DNA from: an uncultured Flavobacteriales bacterium | GTDB taxonomy: Bacteria > Bacteroidota > Bacteroidia > Flavobacteriales_D > Parvicellaceae | Reading direction: 5' to 3' | Assembly (NCBI GenBank): GCA_943787535.1 | Contig: CALSMU010000009.1 | Coordinates: 185,044 to 249,043, forward strand | Length of the DNA: 64,000 nucleotides | Shown: positions 52,101 to 63,900 of the stretch, piece by piece | How the letters are laid out: each line of letters starts with the position of its first letter | Position numbering within the stretch: position 1 is the first letter of the stretch | Made by a program: the position numbers and the translations under genes | Notes under the pieces: model-generated | The model's database searches: none | The model's input: the letters and a program-made list of their open reading frames with translations, nothing else | What the model was told of the DNA's origin: nothing

Positions 52101-52811
52101 ATGAAAAAATTATTAACCATATTGTTATTATTGAACTCAACTATTTACGGGCAGGGGTTGTTTGAGTTTTTTAAACTAACGGCTGATGATGATAACCCTG
52201 AAAGATTTGATCGAATTGTTGTTGATATAAATTATAATAATTGGGTGAAAGCTCCTCCTGGAATTAGTCAAAAACTCTATTCTATAGGTGGAAGTTTTTA
52301 TTGGTACAAAGACATTCCGCTAGGAGAGAAAAGCAATGTAGCACTGGCTTATGGAATAGGAGTGGACTATCATAGCGTATACAGCAACGGTGCTGTGCAG
52401 TACGATGAGGATGGAGAAGGAAACACCTTTACCAACCTTACACCAATTGCATTACCTCCTGGATACACAATAAACAAAGTATCCTTCAAGTACTTGGAAG
52501 CTCCTTTAGAATTGCGCTTACGAACTATGAGCCGAAGTAGAGAAGAACGGAGAGGTTTTAACTTTAAATTTTACGTGGGGTTTAAGGCAGGGTATCGAAT
52601 AGGAAGTCATACCAAATACCGGGATAATGAGAATAAAATAAAAGTGTTTCGGCTACAAAACACCCTACCCTATCGCTACGGTCCTACTGTACGAATTGGA
52701 TTTAATAAAATCGCCTTCAATGCCTTTTACTCTTTAACAACCGTATTCGAAAGCGACAAAGGAGTTGAATTGATTCCGTTTTCAATTGGCTTCTCTTGGA
52801 TGCGGTTTTAG
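52101..52811 (+). CDS. Outer-membrane beta-barrel protein (PorT-like)
   Basis: This 236-aa protein has a signal peptide (residues 1-18, ending IYGQ) and then amphipathic beta-strands typical of an outer-membrane barrel: FDRIVVDINYNNWVKAP, ALAYGIGVDYHSVYSN, LEAPLELRLRTMSR, FKFYVGFKAGYRIGSHTKYR and the terminal IPFSIGFSWMRF, which ends with the aromatic outer-membrane signature. It resembles the PorT-like family. Function is unknown. The 3' end overlaps the convergent membrane gene by 4 bp. Confidence 0.82.
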   Translation: MKKLLTILLLLNSTIYGQGLFEFFKLTADDDNPERFDRIVVDINYNNWVKAPPGISQKLYSIGGSFYWYKDIPLGEKSNVALAYGIGVDYHSVYSNGAVQYDEDGEGNTFTNLTPIALPPGYTINKVSFKYLEAPLELRLRTMSRSREERRGFNFKFYVGFKAGYRIGSHTKYRDNENKIKVFRLQNTLPYRYGPTVRIGFNKIAFNAFYSLTTVFESDKGVELIPFSIGFSWMRF

Positions 52812-53467
52812 AGCCAAAAGCCCTCACTTACAATGAAATATTCTACAAGAAACCCAAGTGTAATTCCAGCTATTATTTGAAGAAATGAATGAGCTTTTAG
52901 GTGCAGTCTTGCGGAGCAAATGATACCAACCAACAACAGAAGTAGGATATTGATAATCGTAATTTCATCTTCATTTTGAACAGGAAAAAGCAGTTCCGAA
53001 AATCCTAAAAAAGCTCCTGCAAGACCACTAATACCGATAGCATGGATACTAATTTTCCAGAAAAAAGTAATCAATAAACAAAGTCCCGAAAGAATTATGC
53101 CTCCCGATAAAAACGACATAAAAGCACCTAAGAAATCGAGGTTATTGACGTGTATTTTTCTTAAGAAATAATATGTTAAAAGATAGTAAAATAATGTAAT
53201 AATAAGCATCGGGATTCGCTCCTTTCTATCCGGAAGACTTAAGGAGGTAATCATGTTGGAGCGGTACATTACATAAAGGCTTCCTATAGGAATAATTACT
53301 GCCAATAAAATTTGAATAGATAAAATATAATTAAACTGAACGGTCGCCTGTTCGCTTCTAATCAAAATTGTTGAGTGATGATCAATTGTTACGTATAATA
53401 GGAAGGCATAAATTGGCAGAAAAAGGGGTTGGAATACCACCGAAACAACCTTTGAAAGTAGGGTCAT
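52808..53467 (-). CDS. Polytopic membrane protein (PAP2-like C-terminus)
   Basis: This 219-aa protein has six hydrophobic segments. The C-terminus CSARLHLKAHSFLQIIAGITLG resembles the ARLxxxAH...AG pattern of PAP2 phosphatases, but the remainder, with its charged loop SLSLPDRKERIPM, does not show clear active-site motifs. It is probably a conserved Bacteroidota membrane protein. The start is 5 bp after the rpoN stop, so it may be co-transcribed with rpoN. Confidence 0.68.
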   Translation of the reverse strand: MTLLSKVVSVVFQPLFLPIYAFLLYVTIDHHSTILIRSEQATVQFNYILSIQILLAVIIPIGSLYVMYRSNMITSLSLPDRKERIPMLIITLFYYLLTYYFLRKIHVNNLDFLGAFMSFLSGGIILSGLCLLITFFWKISIHAIGISGLAGAFLGFSELLFPVQNEDEITIINILLLLLVGIICSARLHLKAHSFLQIIAGITLGFLVEYFIVSEGFWL

Positions 53468-53472
53468 ACAAG

Positions 53473-54918
53473 CTATAGTTCTTTTCTTAATCGAGCCACG
53501 GGAATCTCCAGTTGTTCTCTATATTTTGCTACAGTTCTTCTGGCAATATTATACTTTTTCTCTCTTAATAGCGTTGCTAGCTTTTCGTCTGTAAGCGGCT
53601 TTTTCTTGTCCTCAACTTCAATAGCATCTTGCAAAATTCGCTTAACTTCTCTTGTCGAAACCTCTTCTCCACTGTCTGTTGAAAGTGATTCGCTAAAGAA
53701 ATATTTAAGCAGATATGTTCCGTAAGGCGTAAACACGTGTTTACTATTAGCTACTCGAGAAATGGTCGAAATATCCATTTTTACAATTTCTGCTATATCT
53801 TTCAATATCATTGGCTTAAGGTTTCTCTCGTCGCCGGAAAGAAAAAACTCCTTCTGGAATTCCATAATAGCGTTCATGGTAATTAATAATGTTTGCTGCC
53901 GTTGTCTAATTGCATCAATAAACCATTTTGCTGAATCAATTTTTTGCCGAATAAAAAGGATGGCTTCTTTATCTTTTTTTGACTTTGAGCTTTCAGCATA
54001 GCCCCTTAGCATATCTGCGTATTGATTGCTGATTTTTAGTTCAGGAGCATTTCTCCGATTCAAAGAAAGTTCCAATGCACCATTGTCTTCTCGTATAGTA
54101 AAGTCCGGGATTATTTGCTGCATTACCTTACTCGTTGCCTTCATGCTGTTGCCGGGCTTAGGGTTTAAGCGAATAATTTCTTCAATTGCTTCTTTCAAAT
54201 CATCTTCAAGAATATCAAGCTTTTTTATAATCTTTTTGTAATGTTTTTTAGTAAACTCTTCAAAGCATGTATCTAGTATTGCCTCAGCCGTTCGCGTTGC
54301 AACCGTTCTCTCTTTTCTTTTAATTTGCAGCGACAAGCACTCTTGCAAATTTCTCGCTCCAACGCCTGCAGGATCAAGCCCTTGAACAATAAATAACGCC
54401 TGCTCAATTTCATCTTCAGTAGCAATTATGTTTTGACTAAAGGCCAAATCATCAACGATATTAATTAGCTCTCTTCTTAAATAGCCTGACTCGTCTAGGT
54501 TGCCAATTATTTGAAGCGCAATTAGAAGTTGCTTTTCATCTCTTATTCTTAACCCAACTTGACTTTTTAGTAATTCCTGAAATGATGCTCCTCCCGATAA
54601 AGGAATCGCTTTTTCATCATCATCAACACTGTGATTGTTTACAGAAGTCTTATAGGAAGGAACCTCGTCATCCAAATAATCATTAATGTCAAATTCATCT
54701 CGCGAATCATCTAAATCATCTTGAAAATCGTCTTCAGCATCTTCTTGTAGCTCCTCTTTTTCTTCTGCTCCTTCTTCTAAAGCAGGATTATCCACAATTT
54801 CTTGTTTTATTCTTTGTTCCAATTCTACAGTAGGAACTTGCAGCAACTTCATTAGTTGAATTTGCTGCGGAGACAGCTTTTGTAGTAGCTTATGTTGTAA
54901 TGATTGTTTTAATGCCAT
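53473..54918 (-). CDS. rpoN: RNA polymerase sigma-54 factor
   Basis: This 481-aa protein has an N-terminal activator-interacting region (LSPQQIQLMKLLQVPTVELE), an acidic linker (residues about 50-90), core-binding and DNA-binding regions, and the RpoN box at the end (YNIARRTVAKYREQLEIP). The sigma-54 system needs AAA+ activators; none is in this window. Confidence 0.96.
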   Translation of the reverse strand: MALKQSLQHKLLQKLSPQQIQLMKLLQVPTVELEQRIKQEIVDNPALEEGAEEKEELQEDAEDDFQDDLDDSRDEFDINDYLDDEVPSYKTSVNNHSVDDDEKAIPLSGGASFQELLKSQVGLRIRDEKQLLIALQIIGNLDESGYLRRELINIVDDLAFSQNIIATEDEIEQALFIVQGLDPAGVGARNLQECLSLQIKRKERTVATRTAEAILDTCFEEFTKKHYKKIIKKLDILEDDLKEAIEEIIRLNPKPGNSMKATSKVMQQIIPDFTIREDNGALELSLNRRNAPELKISNQYADMLRGYAESSKSKKDKEAILFIRQKIDSAKWFIDAIRQRQQTLLITMNAIMEFQKEFFLSGDERNLKPMILKDIAEIVKMDISTISRVANSKHVFTPYGTYLLKYFFSESLSTDSGEEVSTREVKRILQDAIEVEDKKKPLTDEKLATLLREKKYNIARRTVAKYREQLEIPVARLRKEL

Positions 54919-55062
54919 AATAAAAAAGGGAGGCTATTTGTATTCCTATAACAGCAACTAAATTAAACTATTATTGATTTGTAGCCAACAAAAAGAATTA
55001 AATAAAACCAAACGGTTGGTCATCATATAACAATACTAATGCAAGTTGGTGTAGGGTTCAAT

Positions 55063-56499
55063 TTAAAATTCTACATTTTTTGGCGTTCTCGGGAATGGGA
55101 TTACATCTCTAATATTTGTCATTCCTGAGACAAACATGACCAATCTTTCAAATCCAAGCCCAAAACCAGCATGTGGAGCTGTTCCAAATTTTCGAGTGTC
55201 TAAATACCACCACAATCCTTCTTCCTCAATATTAAAGTCTTTCATTTTTTGCTTTAATTCACTCATCCTCTCTTCTCTTTGCGATCCTCCTATTATCTCT
55301 CCGATTCCAGGAAACAAAACATCCATGGCAGCAACGGTTTTTCCATCATCATTGTTTCGCATATAAAACGACTTTATCTCTTTTGGGTAATCAAAAATAA
55401 TAACAGGTTTTTTGAAGTGTTTCTCAACTAAAAAACGCTCGTGTTCGCTTGCTAAGTCAATCCCCCAGTTTACAGGAAATTTAAATTTCTTTTTCTTATA
55501 TGGTTTAGAATTTTCTAAAATTCTAATTGCTTCCGTATAGCTTATTCTTTCAAAATTGTTAGCAACAACAAACTCCATTCTATCAATCAACGAAAGTTCG
55601 TTTCTTTCTGCGGTTGGCTTTTGAGCGTCTTCTTTCTTTTCTCTAGCGTCAAGAAATTCTATATCATCTCTACAATTATCCAATGCATAGCGAATAAGGT
55701 ATTTTAAAAAGTCTTCACTTAGGTCCATGTCATCGTTCAAATCTCCAAAAGCGATTTCAGGCTCAATCATCCAAAATTCCGCTAAATGCCTAGAAGTATT
55801 TGAATTTTCAGCTCGGAAAGTTGGTCCAAAGGTATACACTTGACCCAATGCCATAGCCCCCAGCTCTGCCTCCAATTGTCCTGACACTGTTAGGTTAGTT
55901 TCTTTTCCAAAAAAGTCCTCGGAGAAATCCACTTTTCCGTCTTCAGTTAGTGGAGGGTTTTGAGGCTCTAGCGTTGTCGCTCTAAACATTTCACCTGCTC
56001 CTTCAGCGTCTGAAGCTGTTAATATTGGTGAGTGTAGATAGAAAAACCCATTGTCATTAAAATACTTATGGATAGCATATGCCATAGCATGTCTAATTCT
56101 AAAAACAGCACCAAATGTGTTTGTTCTAAAACGTAAATGCGCCTGTTCTCTTAATAATTCTAAACTATGCTTTTTAGGTTGTAAAATTGTTTTTTGAATC
56201 TCTTCAGGATCTGCTTCTCCCAAAACTTCTATTTCTATTGCTTCTACTTCAACAGATTGTCCCTTTCCTTGAGACTCAACTAGTTTTCCTGCAATAGAAA
56301 CTGCTGCTCCAATGGCTACTTTCTTCAATAGCGATTCGTCAAAGCTTTCGAAATCTACAACCACTTGCAAATTAGCTAGGCACGAACCATCATTCAAAGC
56401 AATAAACCGGTTGCTTCTAAAAGCTCTTACCCATCCCTTTACTAAAATCTCTTCTCCCGGTTTGCTTTCTAAAGCAGCTTTAACTTTAATTCTAGACAT
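55063..56499 (-). CDS. asnS: Asparaginyl-tRNA synthetase
   Basis: This 478-aa class II synthetase has an N-terminal OB fold binding the anticodon ([22 protein letters not shown]), and a catalytic core with motif 2 ([22 protein letters not shown]) and motif 3 ([18 protein letters not shown]). It loads tRNA-Asn directly. A tRNA-Asn gene on the same strand ends 176 bp upstream, behind a terminator, so a separate asnS promoter is expected. Confidence 0.96.
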   Translation of the reverse strand: MSRIKVKAALESKPGEEILVKGWVRAFRSNRFIALNDGSCLANLQVVVDFESFDESLLKKVAIGAAVSIAGKLVESQGKGQSVEVEAIEIEVLGEADPEEIQKTILQPKKHSLELLREQAHLRFRTNTFGAVFRIRHAMAYAIHKYFNDNGFFYLHSPILTASDAEGAGEMFRATTLEPQNPPLTEDGKVDFSEDFFGKETNLTVSGQLEAELGAMALGQVYTFGPTFRAENSNTSRHLAEFWMIEPEIAFGDLNDDMDLSEDFLKYLIRYALDNCRDDIEFLDAREKKEDAQKPTAERNELSLIDRMEFVVANNFERISYTEAIRILENSKPYKKKKFKFPVNWGIDLASEHERFLVEKHFKKPVIIFDYPKEIKSFYMRNNDDGKTVAAMDVLFPGIGEIIGGSQREERMSELKQKMKDFNIEEEGLWWYLDTRKFGTAPHAGFGLGFERLVMFVSGMTNIRDVIPFPRTPKNVEF

Positions 56500-56634
56500 T
56501 ATTTCTAATTGAATTTGTTTTAAACCACAAAAAAACGAACTTTTAACAAAACAATAACCCTAAAATGTGCTAAATATTGAATTTGGGAAGGCTGGATCGT
56601 AATGAGGGTTTAAAACTCAAATCTTCCAGAAAAC

Positions 56635-56674
56635 AAAAAACCTCAGAAGTATTGCTACAACTGAGGTTTATTTT
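56635..56674 (-). terminator. Terminator of the tRNA-Asn gene
   Basis: On the minus strand AAACCTCAG (56669-56661) pairs with CTGAGGTTT (56646-56638), followed by T-rich sequence. It lies directly downstream of the tRNA and should separate it from asnS. Confidence 0.7.
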
Positions 56675-56675
56675 G

Positions 56676-56749
56676 CGCTTCTTCAAGGACTCGAACCTTG
56701 GACCCTCTGATTAACAGTCAGATGCTCTAACCAGCTGAGCTAAAGAAGC
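56676..56749 (-). tRNA. tRNA-Asn (anticodon GTT)
   Basis: Cloverleaf on the minus strand: acceptor GCTTCTT (56749-56743) pairs with AAGAAGC (56683-56677), discriminator G at 56676. The D-arm is GCTC...GAGC, the anticodon stem TCTGA/TCAGA encloses the loop CTGTTAA, and the T-arm is CAAGG-TTCGAGT-CCTTG. The anticodon GTT is at 56715-56713 and reads AAC/AAT. The terminal CCA is not encoded. Confidence 0.97.
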
Positions 56750-56806
56750 TTCACTGTTTCCCTAATTTGGGGGTGCAATGATAGTAGAAAGTTTATAATT
56801 ATACAA

Positions 56807-56814
56807 TATATTTG
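56807..56814 (+). promoter_or_regulatory. Predicted -7 box of the PfkB gene
   Basis: TATATTTG is an exact TAnnTTTG match 42 nt before the ATG at 56857, giving a leader of about 37 nt. Confidence 0.45.
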
Positions 56815-56856
56815 CAAAAAATTTCACAAAACGTTGAAAACGAAATTATTTACAAA

Positions 56857-57861
56857 ATGAGCAAAACATACAATGTATACGGAATAGGCAATGCTTTGGT
56901 GGATATAGTAACCGAAGTTGATGATAAATTCTTGCAAGACAACAATATTGAAAAGGGGTTAATGACATTGGTTGATGAAGAGAATCAAACCAAGATTTCA
57001 AATGCTATTGATATGAACAATAGTAACATGCAATGCGGAGGATCTGCAGCGAATTCAATTATTGCGGTTAGTCAATTTGGAGGATCTAGCTATTACTCTT
57101 GTAAGGTTGCGAATGATGAATTAGGAGAGTTTTACAAAACAGACTTAAGCTCCAATGGAGTAGATTCAAACCTTCAATCGGAAGCTCTGGAGGCTGGAAT
57201 TACAGGAAAATGTTTGGTAATGACTACTGAAGACGCTTCAAGAACTATGAATACTTTTTTAGGCATAACTGAATCATATTCCAAATCTGAAATAAAAGAA
57301 GCAGCTCTTAAAAATTCAGAATATTTGTATATGGAAGGGTATTTAGTAACTTCCGAGAATGGGCAGGAAGCTATGAAACATGCAAAAAAATTAGCTGAAG
57401 ACAGCGGAGTTAAAACTGCATTAACCTTTTCTGATCCGGCTATGGTAAAGTATTTTAAAGAGCCGATGATTTCAGTTGTTGGGCAAGGTGTGGATTTGCT
57501 CTTCTGTAATGAAGAAGAAGCAATGTTATATACGGGCAAAGACAGTCTATCAGAAGCGAAAGAAGCGTTAAAGAACGCTGCTAAAAAATTCGTGATTACA
57601 CTTGGAGAAAAAGGCGCAATCCTTTTTGATGGAGAAACTTTTATTGACATTGACCCCAATAAAGTGGACGCGATTGATTCAAACGGAGCTGGAGATTTAT
57701 TTGCTGGAGCATTTATGTATGGTATCACAAATGGCAAAAGCTTTGCTGAATCCGGAAAGCTAGCATCTTTAGCATCGTCCAAAGTGGTTACTCAGTTTGG
57801 ACCTAGACTTGAATCGAGCCAAGCGAAAGAAATATTAAACGAACTATTTGTTGAGGCATAA
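56857..57861 (+). CDS. PfkB family carbohydrate/adenosine kinase
   Basis: This protein has 334 aa from the ATG at 56857 (MSKTYNVYGIGNALVDIVTE); an in-frame TTG at 56812 overlaps the -7 box. The N-terminal substrate loop MQCGGSAANSIIAVSQFGG and the C-terminal ATP/anion-hole motif AIDSNGAGDLFAGAFMYGI (catalytic Asp) are typical of the PfkB family, with an adenosine-kinase-like arrangement. The exact sugar or nucleoside substrate is unresolved. It ends at a bidirectional terminator. Confidence 0.9.
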   Translation: MSKTYNVYGIGNALVDIVTEVDDKFLQDNNIEKGLMTLVDEENQTKISNAIDMNNSNMQCGGSAANSIIAVSQFGGSSYYSCKVANDELGEFYKTDLSSNGVDSNLQSEALEAGITGKCLVMTTEDASRTMNTFLGITESYSKSEIKEAALKNSEYLYMEGYLVTSENGQEAMKHAKKLAEDSGVKTALTFSDPAMVKYFKEPMISVVGQGVDLLFCNEEEAMLYTGKDSLSEAKEALKNAAKKFVITLGEKGAILFDGETFIDIDPNKVDAIDSNGAGDLFAGAFMYGITNGKSFAESGKLASLASSKVVTQFGPRLESSQAKEILNELFVEA

Positions 57862-57883
57862 CCAAACCTCAAGACTCCTATTT

Positions 57884-57915
57884 AAAAAGCCTCGTAATTT
57901 CTTACGAGGCTTTTT
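57884..57915. terminator. Bidirectional rho-independent terminator
   Basis: A 14-bp stem AAAAAGCCTCGTAA / TTACGAGGCTTTTT with loop TTTC lies between the convergent PfkB (stop 57861) and adhesin (stop 57935) genes. T-runs exist on both sides. Confidence 0.9.
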
Positions 57916-57934
57916 TTATGAAAACTTAAAAAAA

Positions 57935-60900
57935 CTATTTCGAAATATTAACCCGAATAATTTGTTGTGTCTTGCCGTTGGTAAACCGAAGTAAATAAAT
58001 GCCGCTTTCAAATCTACTAGCATCAATTGTTCTTTTCCCAACATAGAACTGCATAGTGCTTTGTTCTACTACTTGGCCTATCATATCTAACATTTCAAAT
58101 CTAACATCCGTATCTGAGTTAAAGTTAAAATCAATTACAAATTGGTCTTTCGCAGGGTTCGGATATACGCTTAGTTGCCATTCATTACTTAATAAAGTAA
58201 TAGCAACACTATTTTCAACAACAAACGATTCTGCTATAGTACATCCACTAGCGCCAGTTATTGTGACGGTGTAGGTTCCTGGTAGAAGTCCAGAAACATC
58301 TTGTGTTGTTTCTCCGCTATTCCAACTATAAGTATAAGGTCCATCAGGAACAATTTCCACAATAGAAACATCTATTGATCCATCTGTACAGGTTGAACAT
58401 GTTGAATTATTTACAACGCCTGAGAGAGTATAGTTCACGTTATTCCCAATAATTATCGTTTCAACTATTGAGCAGCCGTCAGTATCATCTGTAACAATAA
58501 CGCTATACGTTCCAGCTCCAAGGCCAGAAAGGTCCTCTGTAGTTTCTCCAGAATTCCAATTATAGGAATAATTTCCTGAACCTCCGGAAACGGTGACGTT
58601 GATTGATCCGTTTCCATCTCCACAGTTTTCATCATTGTACGTACTGGTTACAACCATTCCATTTGTTACGTTCATAATATCAACGTCTATATTAAATGTA
58701 CAGCCTGAAGTTCCGTCAGTAATTAAACATGTATAATTTCCCGCCACAAGAGAAGAAAGATCTTCTGTAGTTGCTCCATTACTCCATGCGAAAGTAAGGC
58801 TTGAACCTCCGGTTATTGTTAAATCAATAGACCCTGATCCATCCCCGCAACTTTCATCAACGGTAGACATCGAAACAGTGAAATCAGCTGTGTTTATTAA
58901 CTCAACCGAAACTTCATCATAACAAGTGTTATCAACATCTGTAATTGTACATGTATAAGTTCCCGCAGCCAATCCTGATAAATCCTGAGTTGTTTCTCCA
59001 TTATCCCAACTATAGCTAAAGTTCGTTCCTGAACCGGCAACATCAATATCAACAGCTCCATCTGAATTACCACAATTTTCATCGATTACTGCAACGATTG
59101 TAGTTGTAAAAGTACTTTGGTTTACTACTGTAATTGTCATTGTATCTTGACAGCCCTCATTGTCTTCAGCCATTAATAAGTAATCTCCTGCAGCAACCCC
59201 AAAAAAGTTTCCACCAAACATCTCAGGTTGTCCATCAAGAGTATAAGAAACTGGCGCTGAGCCTCCTGTTGAAGTGACTTGAACCTGGCCTTGGGATTGT
59301 AAACATTGGTCGTCGGTAACATTGATTAATATTAAGTCAAGTGTTGATACAGCTGCTTGTACCAAATATGTTTGTGTCAATGAACAACCTGAGTTGTCTG
59401 TTATGGTCAGATCATATGATCCAGATGACAACCCAGAAATTCCAGTCTCTTCAGGTGCTGACGTACAAGAACCCACTCCTGAATATGCACTACCTACTGT
59501 TGGATTTATACCGTCAGTAAAAAGAATATTACCTTGTGAATCATAGAGTGTATATGTGTTTTCTTCTTCCCAATTCCCTGCTGTATAAACAAGCTCTATT
59601 GATTCTCCATTGCAAATTGGAATCATAGCTATTTCGTCGTCACCACCAGTAACCGAATAATCTCCTATTGAAACTCCATCAATTAATACTGTAATGAAGC
59701 CTCCATTCCATCCATCGCCAAATAAATCTTGCATTTCTAAAGAATAAGAACAACAGGGGTTTGGAGTAGCTCCAGTCCAACTAAAAATATACGGTGCCAC
59801 TCCTCCATTGACAGTAACATTAATTGACCCGTTTGATTGGTTGCAAGTCTCATCAACTATTAGAGTATCTGTTGAAATGCCTCCAAAAAAATCATTGATA
59901 TCTCCTGAATAATTTATTGTGCAACCTGCATTATCTATTATCATACAATTATAGTTTCCCGAGGAAAGGCCAACAATATCCTCTGTTGTTTCGCTATTAC
60001 TCCAAGTAAAAGAGTAAGGCCCTATTCCTCCTGTAACCGTTAAATCTATCTCTCCTAAACCATTTGCACAATTTTCGTTAATAATGACATCCGAAATAGA
60101 TAAAGTGCCTGTGCTGTTATGTATCGTATCAGATAATTCAACGACACATCCAACATTATCTGTAGCAGTTACAGTATACTCTCCTTCTGATAATCCAGAG
60201 ATGTCTTCAGTAGTTGCTCCATTATCCCATAAATAAGAAATAGGCAGTGTTCCTCCATTGGTAGTTACATCTATACCGCCTGATCCATCACCGCAACTTT
60301 CATCTATAGAAAAACTTTGTAAAGTAAATCCTGGATTTAATAGAACATCAACCGTGATGTTGTCATCACAGAAATTATCTAAATCAGAAATATTACAAGT
60401 ATAAGATCCTGCGACTAATCCTGAAATATCTTGCGTGGTAGCTCCATTACTCCATGTATAACTATAGTTTGCACCGCTACCTGCTATATCGATATCAATT
60501 GCACCATCTCCGAAACTACAATTTTCATCATCTATTGCTAATACGGTTACCGCAAACGTTGATTGATTTGCAACCGATACCTGCATGCTTTCTTGACAAC
60601 CGTTTGCATCAGTTACCATTAACGAATAAGTTCCTTGTGCTAAAGCAAAAAATTGCCCAGGGAAAAAACCGTCAGGGTTTCCATCCAAAGTGAATTCTGT
60701 AGGAGCAAGAGCGCCGGCTGCATTAGCTATGATTTGCCCTTGGCTTTGTGAACACTGATCATCTATAACACTAGTTGTTGTTAGCTGTAAATTAGGCTGG
60801 TTGTTTTGGATAGGATAGATTTCAGTAATTGAACAACCAACATTATCTGTTATTGTCAATTGGTATGTACCAGATGATAAATTAGATACAGAAGTTTCAT

Positions 60901-63900
60901 TTGGGCCGCTGCCAGGACAAGAACCAATTGTTGTGTGAAGTGAGCCAGCTATAGGACTTGGTCCTTGAGAGAATATCACAGCTCCAGAAGGGTCCAATAA
61001 ATCAAACGAAACCTCATTGTCGAAAGCCCCTGCGTTCCAAACTAACTCAATGTTTTGCCCATCGCAAGCAGAAAATGTTTCCATATTTGCTCCACCACCT
61101 AAAACGGTAAAGTCTCCTATAGAAATACCATCCAATAAAACTGTTACAAATGCTCCATTCCAACTCGTGCTTGCATCAAACATGTCTAATGTATAATCAC
61201 AACAGTTTGAAGGACTTGCGCCAGTCCATGAATAAGTAAATGGGTTTATTCCTCCTGTAACAAGAACATCAATTTGACCTTGACCATTACCACATGTTTC
61301 ATCGGTAATAATAACATTGGTTGTGATTAAACCACCATTAGAATTAATCGTTCCTGAATAATTCACTATACAGCCTACATTGTCTGTAATAACGCAATTA
61401 TAGGTTCCTGGAGACATTCCAGAAATATCTTCAGTAGTTTGACCGCTGTCCCATGCAAACGTATAAGGTATTGCGCCTCCAGAAATAGTTAAATCAATAT
61501 AACCATTTAATGAAGTACATGAAGCGTCTCCAATAATGTCATTAGCTACTGCTAGTGTCCCTGTAATATTATTTACTGTCCCTTGCAATGCTATTGAACA
61601 AGAGTTGTTGTCAGTTACAGTAACTTCGTATGTTCCTCCAGAAATTCCAGAAATATCTTCTGTTGTTTCGCCGCTGTCCCATACATATGTATAAGGTAAA
61701 GACCCTCCTGACACATCTATATCAATCGCTCCTGATGCATCACCGCAGGTTTCATCTGTAACAGTGCTAATTGAAGCTGTAAAACCTGCCGCATTGTTAA
61801 CTACTGTTGCTGAAGTTCCAACTGAACATCCATTTGCATCCTCAATAGTTAATACATAGGTTCCGGCAGATAATCCTGATAAGCCTTGGGTTATTGCGCC
61901 ATTATCCCAGTTGTATAATAAAGGTAATACGCCGCCTGTGGTAGAAACGTTTATAGCGCCATTACCATCGCCACAGTTCTCATCAATAGCCGTTGTGGAT
62001 GTAATAGCCAATCCACTTGTATTATTGCCAACAGTATAGCTATCTGAATATGAACACCCTCCTGATCCTGTTATATTTACAGAGTATGTCCCTACAGACA
62101 AGCCTGAAATATCTTCTGTAATTTCCCCATTACTCCATGTAAATCCATATGGATTTACACCTCCAGAAAAAGAAATGTCTATTGCTCCAGAAGCATTTCC
62201 ACATATTTCATCAGACACGCTAACCGATCCAACTGATATGCCTTCACCTCCAATTGTAGCTGATGCATATAATTCACAACCATTGTTGTCTGTAACAACA
62301 AGGCTATAGGTTCCGGCGTTTAAAAAAGAAATATCCTCCGTGGTTGCCCCGTTATTCCAAACATATGAAATCGGATTTGCGCCCCCGGTGGTTGAAATAT
62401 CAATAGAGCCTGAACCATCACTACAAACTTCATCGGTGGCAGAAGTAACAGCAATACTAAATCCTGGTGACACATCTTGAATACTTTCTGTATAGCTAAT
62501 TGCACATCCAGCAGCATCGGTTACTGTAATCATGTATGCGCCCGTTGCCAGATCTATTATGTCTTCAGTTGTTGCTCCATTGTCCCAAGAGAAAGTATAA
62601 GGAGTTGTTCCTCCTGTTACATCAACATCAATCTGCCCTGTTGCATCACCACAAACTTCATCCGTAATGCTAATAGTAGACACAGACAATGAGCCTCCCT
62701 GATTAAATACTGTTTGATCTCCGGTCTCAACTTGACATCCGTTATTATCCACTATTGCACAACTGTAAACCCCAGCTGATAAGTCAGATAAATCTTCTGT
62801 AACATCAGAGTTACTCCAGGTATATGTATAAGGAAGTGTTCCGTTAATAACATTTATATCTATTGCTCCTGCCCCATCATTACAATTTTCATTTGTAATA
62901 TCAATTGATAGGATTGTTAAGTCCGTTGGGCTATTTGTAACAGTGTAATCAACAGAGCTTAAAGTACAGCCAACACCATCCGTAATTATTACTGAGTAAG
63001 TTCCAGCAGACAATAGTGTTTGGTCTTCATTTGTTGACCCATTACTCCATGAATAGCTATAAGGAGTTACTCCTCCTATTACGGTTAAGTTAATCGTTCC
63101 ACCACCGTTTCCACAAATTTCGCTGGATACACCGGCAGATTCACTCATGGTGCCAACGTTATTACCAACTGTAAAAACTTCAGTAATGGTACATCCCGCA
63201 TTATCATTTATGATTACATCATAAGTTCCTGCAGCTAAGCCAGTAACATCCTCTGTTGTTGCGCCATTTGACCAGGCATAAGAATAAGGAGATGTTCCGC
63301 CCGCAGATACGATGTCAATTGTTCCGTCATTATTACCACAATTTTCATTAGACGTAGCGCTAGAAGACACTTCAAGAGTTCCTGCATTGTTTCCAACAGT
63401 AAAGCTTTCTATCAGTTCACACTGGTTAGCGTCTAAAACTGTAACTGTATAAGTTCCTGCAGATAAACTAGAAATATCGTCTGTTGTGGATCCATTGTCC
63501 CAAGAAATAATGTAAGGGCTAGTGGCGTCTAAAATTGTAATGTCTATTGATCCTGAACCATCTCCACAACTTTCATCAGATACCTGGTTCGTCGCAATAT
63601 TCAGATAACAATATGCTGAACAGTTTGAAACATCGTTAATAATAGAAAACGCACTGTTTTCTGAGCAACCATTTGCATCAGTTACTGTAAGCGTATATGT
63701 ACCTGAACCAATGTTTATTAAGTCTTCTGTGGAGGCTCCATTATCCCAGCTATAACCATAAGACCCTGAACCACCTGTCACAGATACATCAATGGATCCA
63801 TTATCAAAACTACAAACTTCATTTGTCGATCCATCTAGAGCAATATTCATCCCTGGCAATGTAGAAACATCAATATCTTCCGAAAACTGACAACCACTTG

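Noticed and set aside
57174..57782. A 202-codon open frame on the minus strand opposite the PfkB kinase gene
   Set aside because: The plus-strand product has clear PfkB motifs over the same stretch. The opposite frame is Ser/Pro-rich shadow sequence with no recognisable motif.
63857..63859. Start codon for the adhesin at 63859
   Set aside because: It is an internal TTG; the same frame and repeat pattern continue without a stop to the window edge, so the gene is partial.
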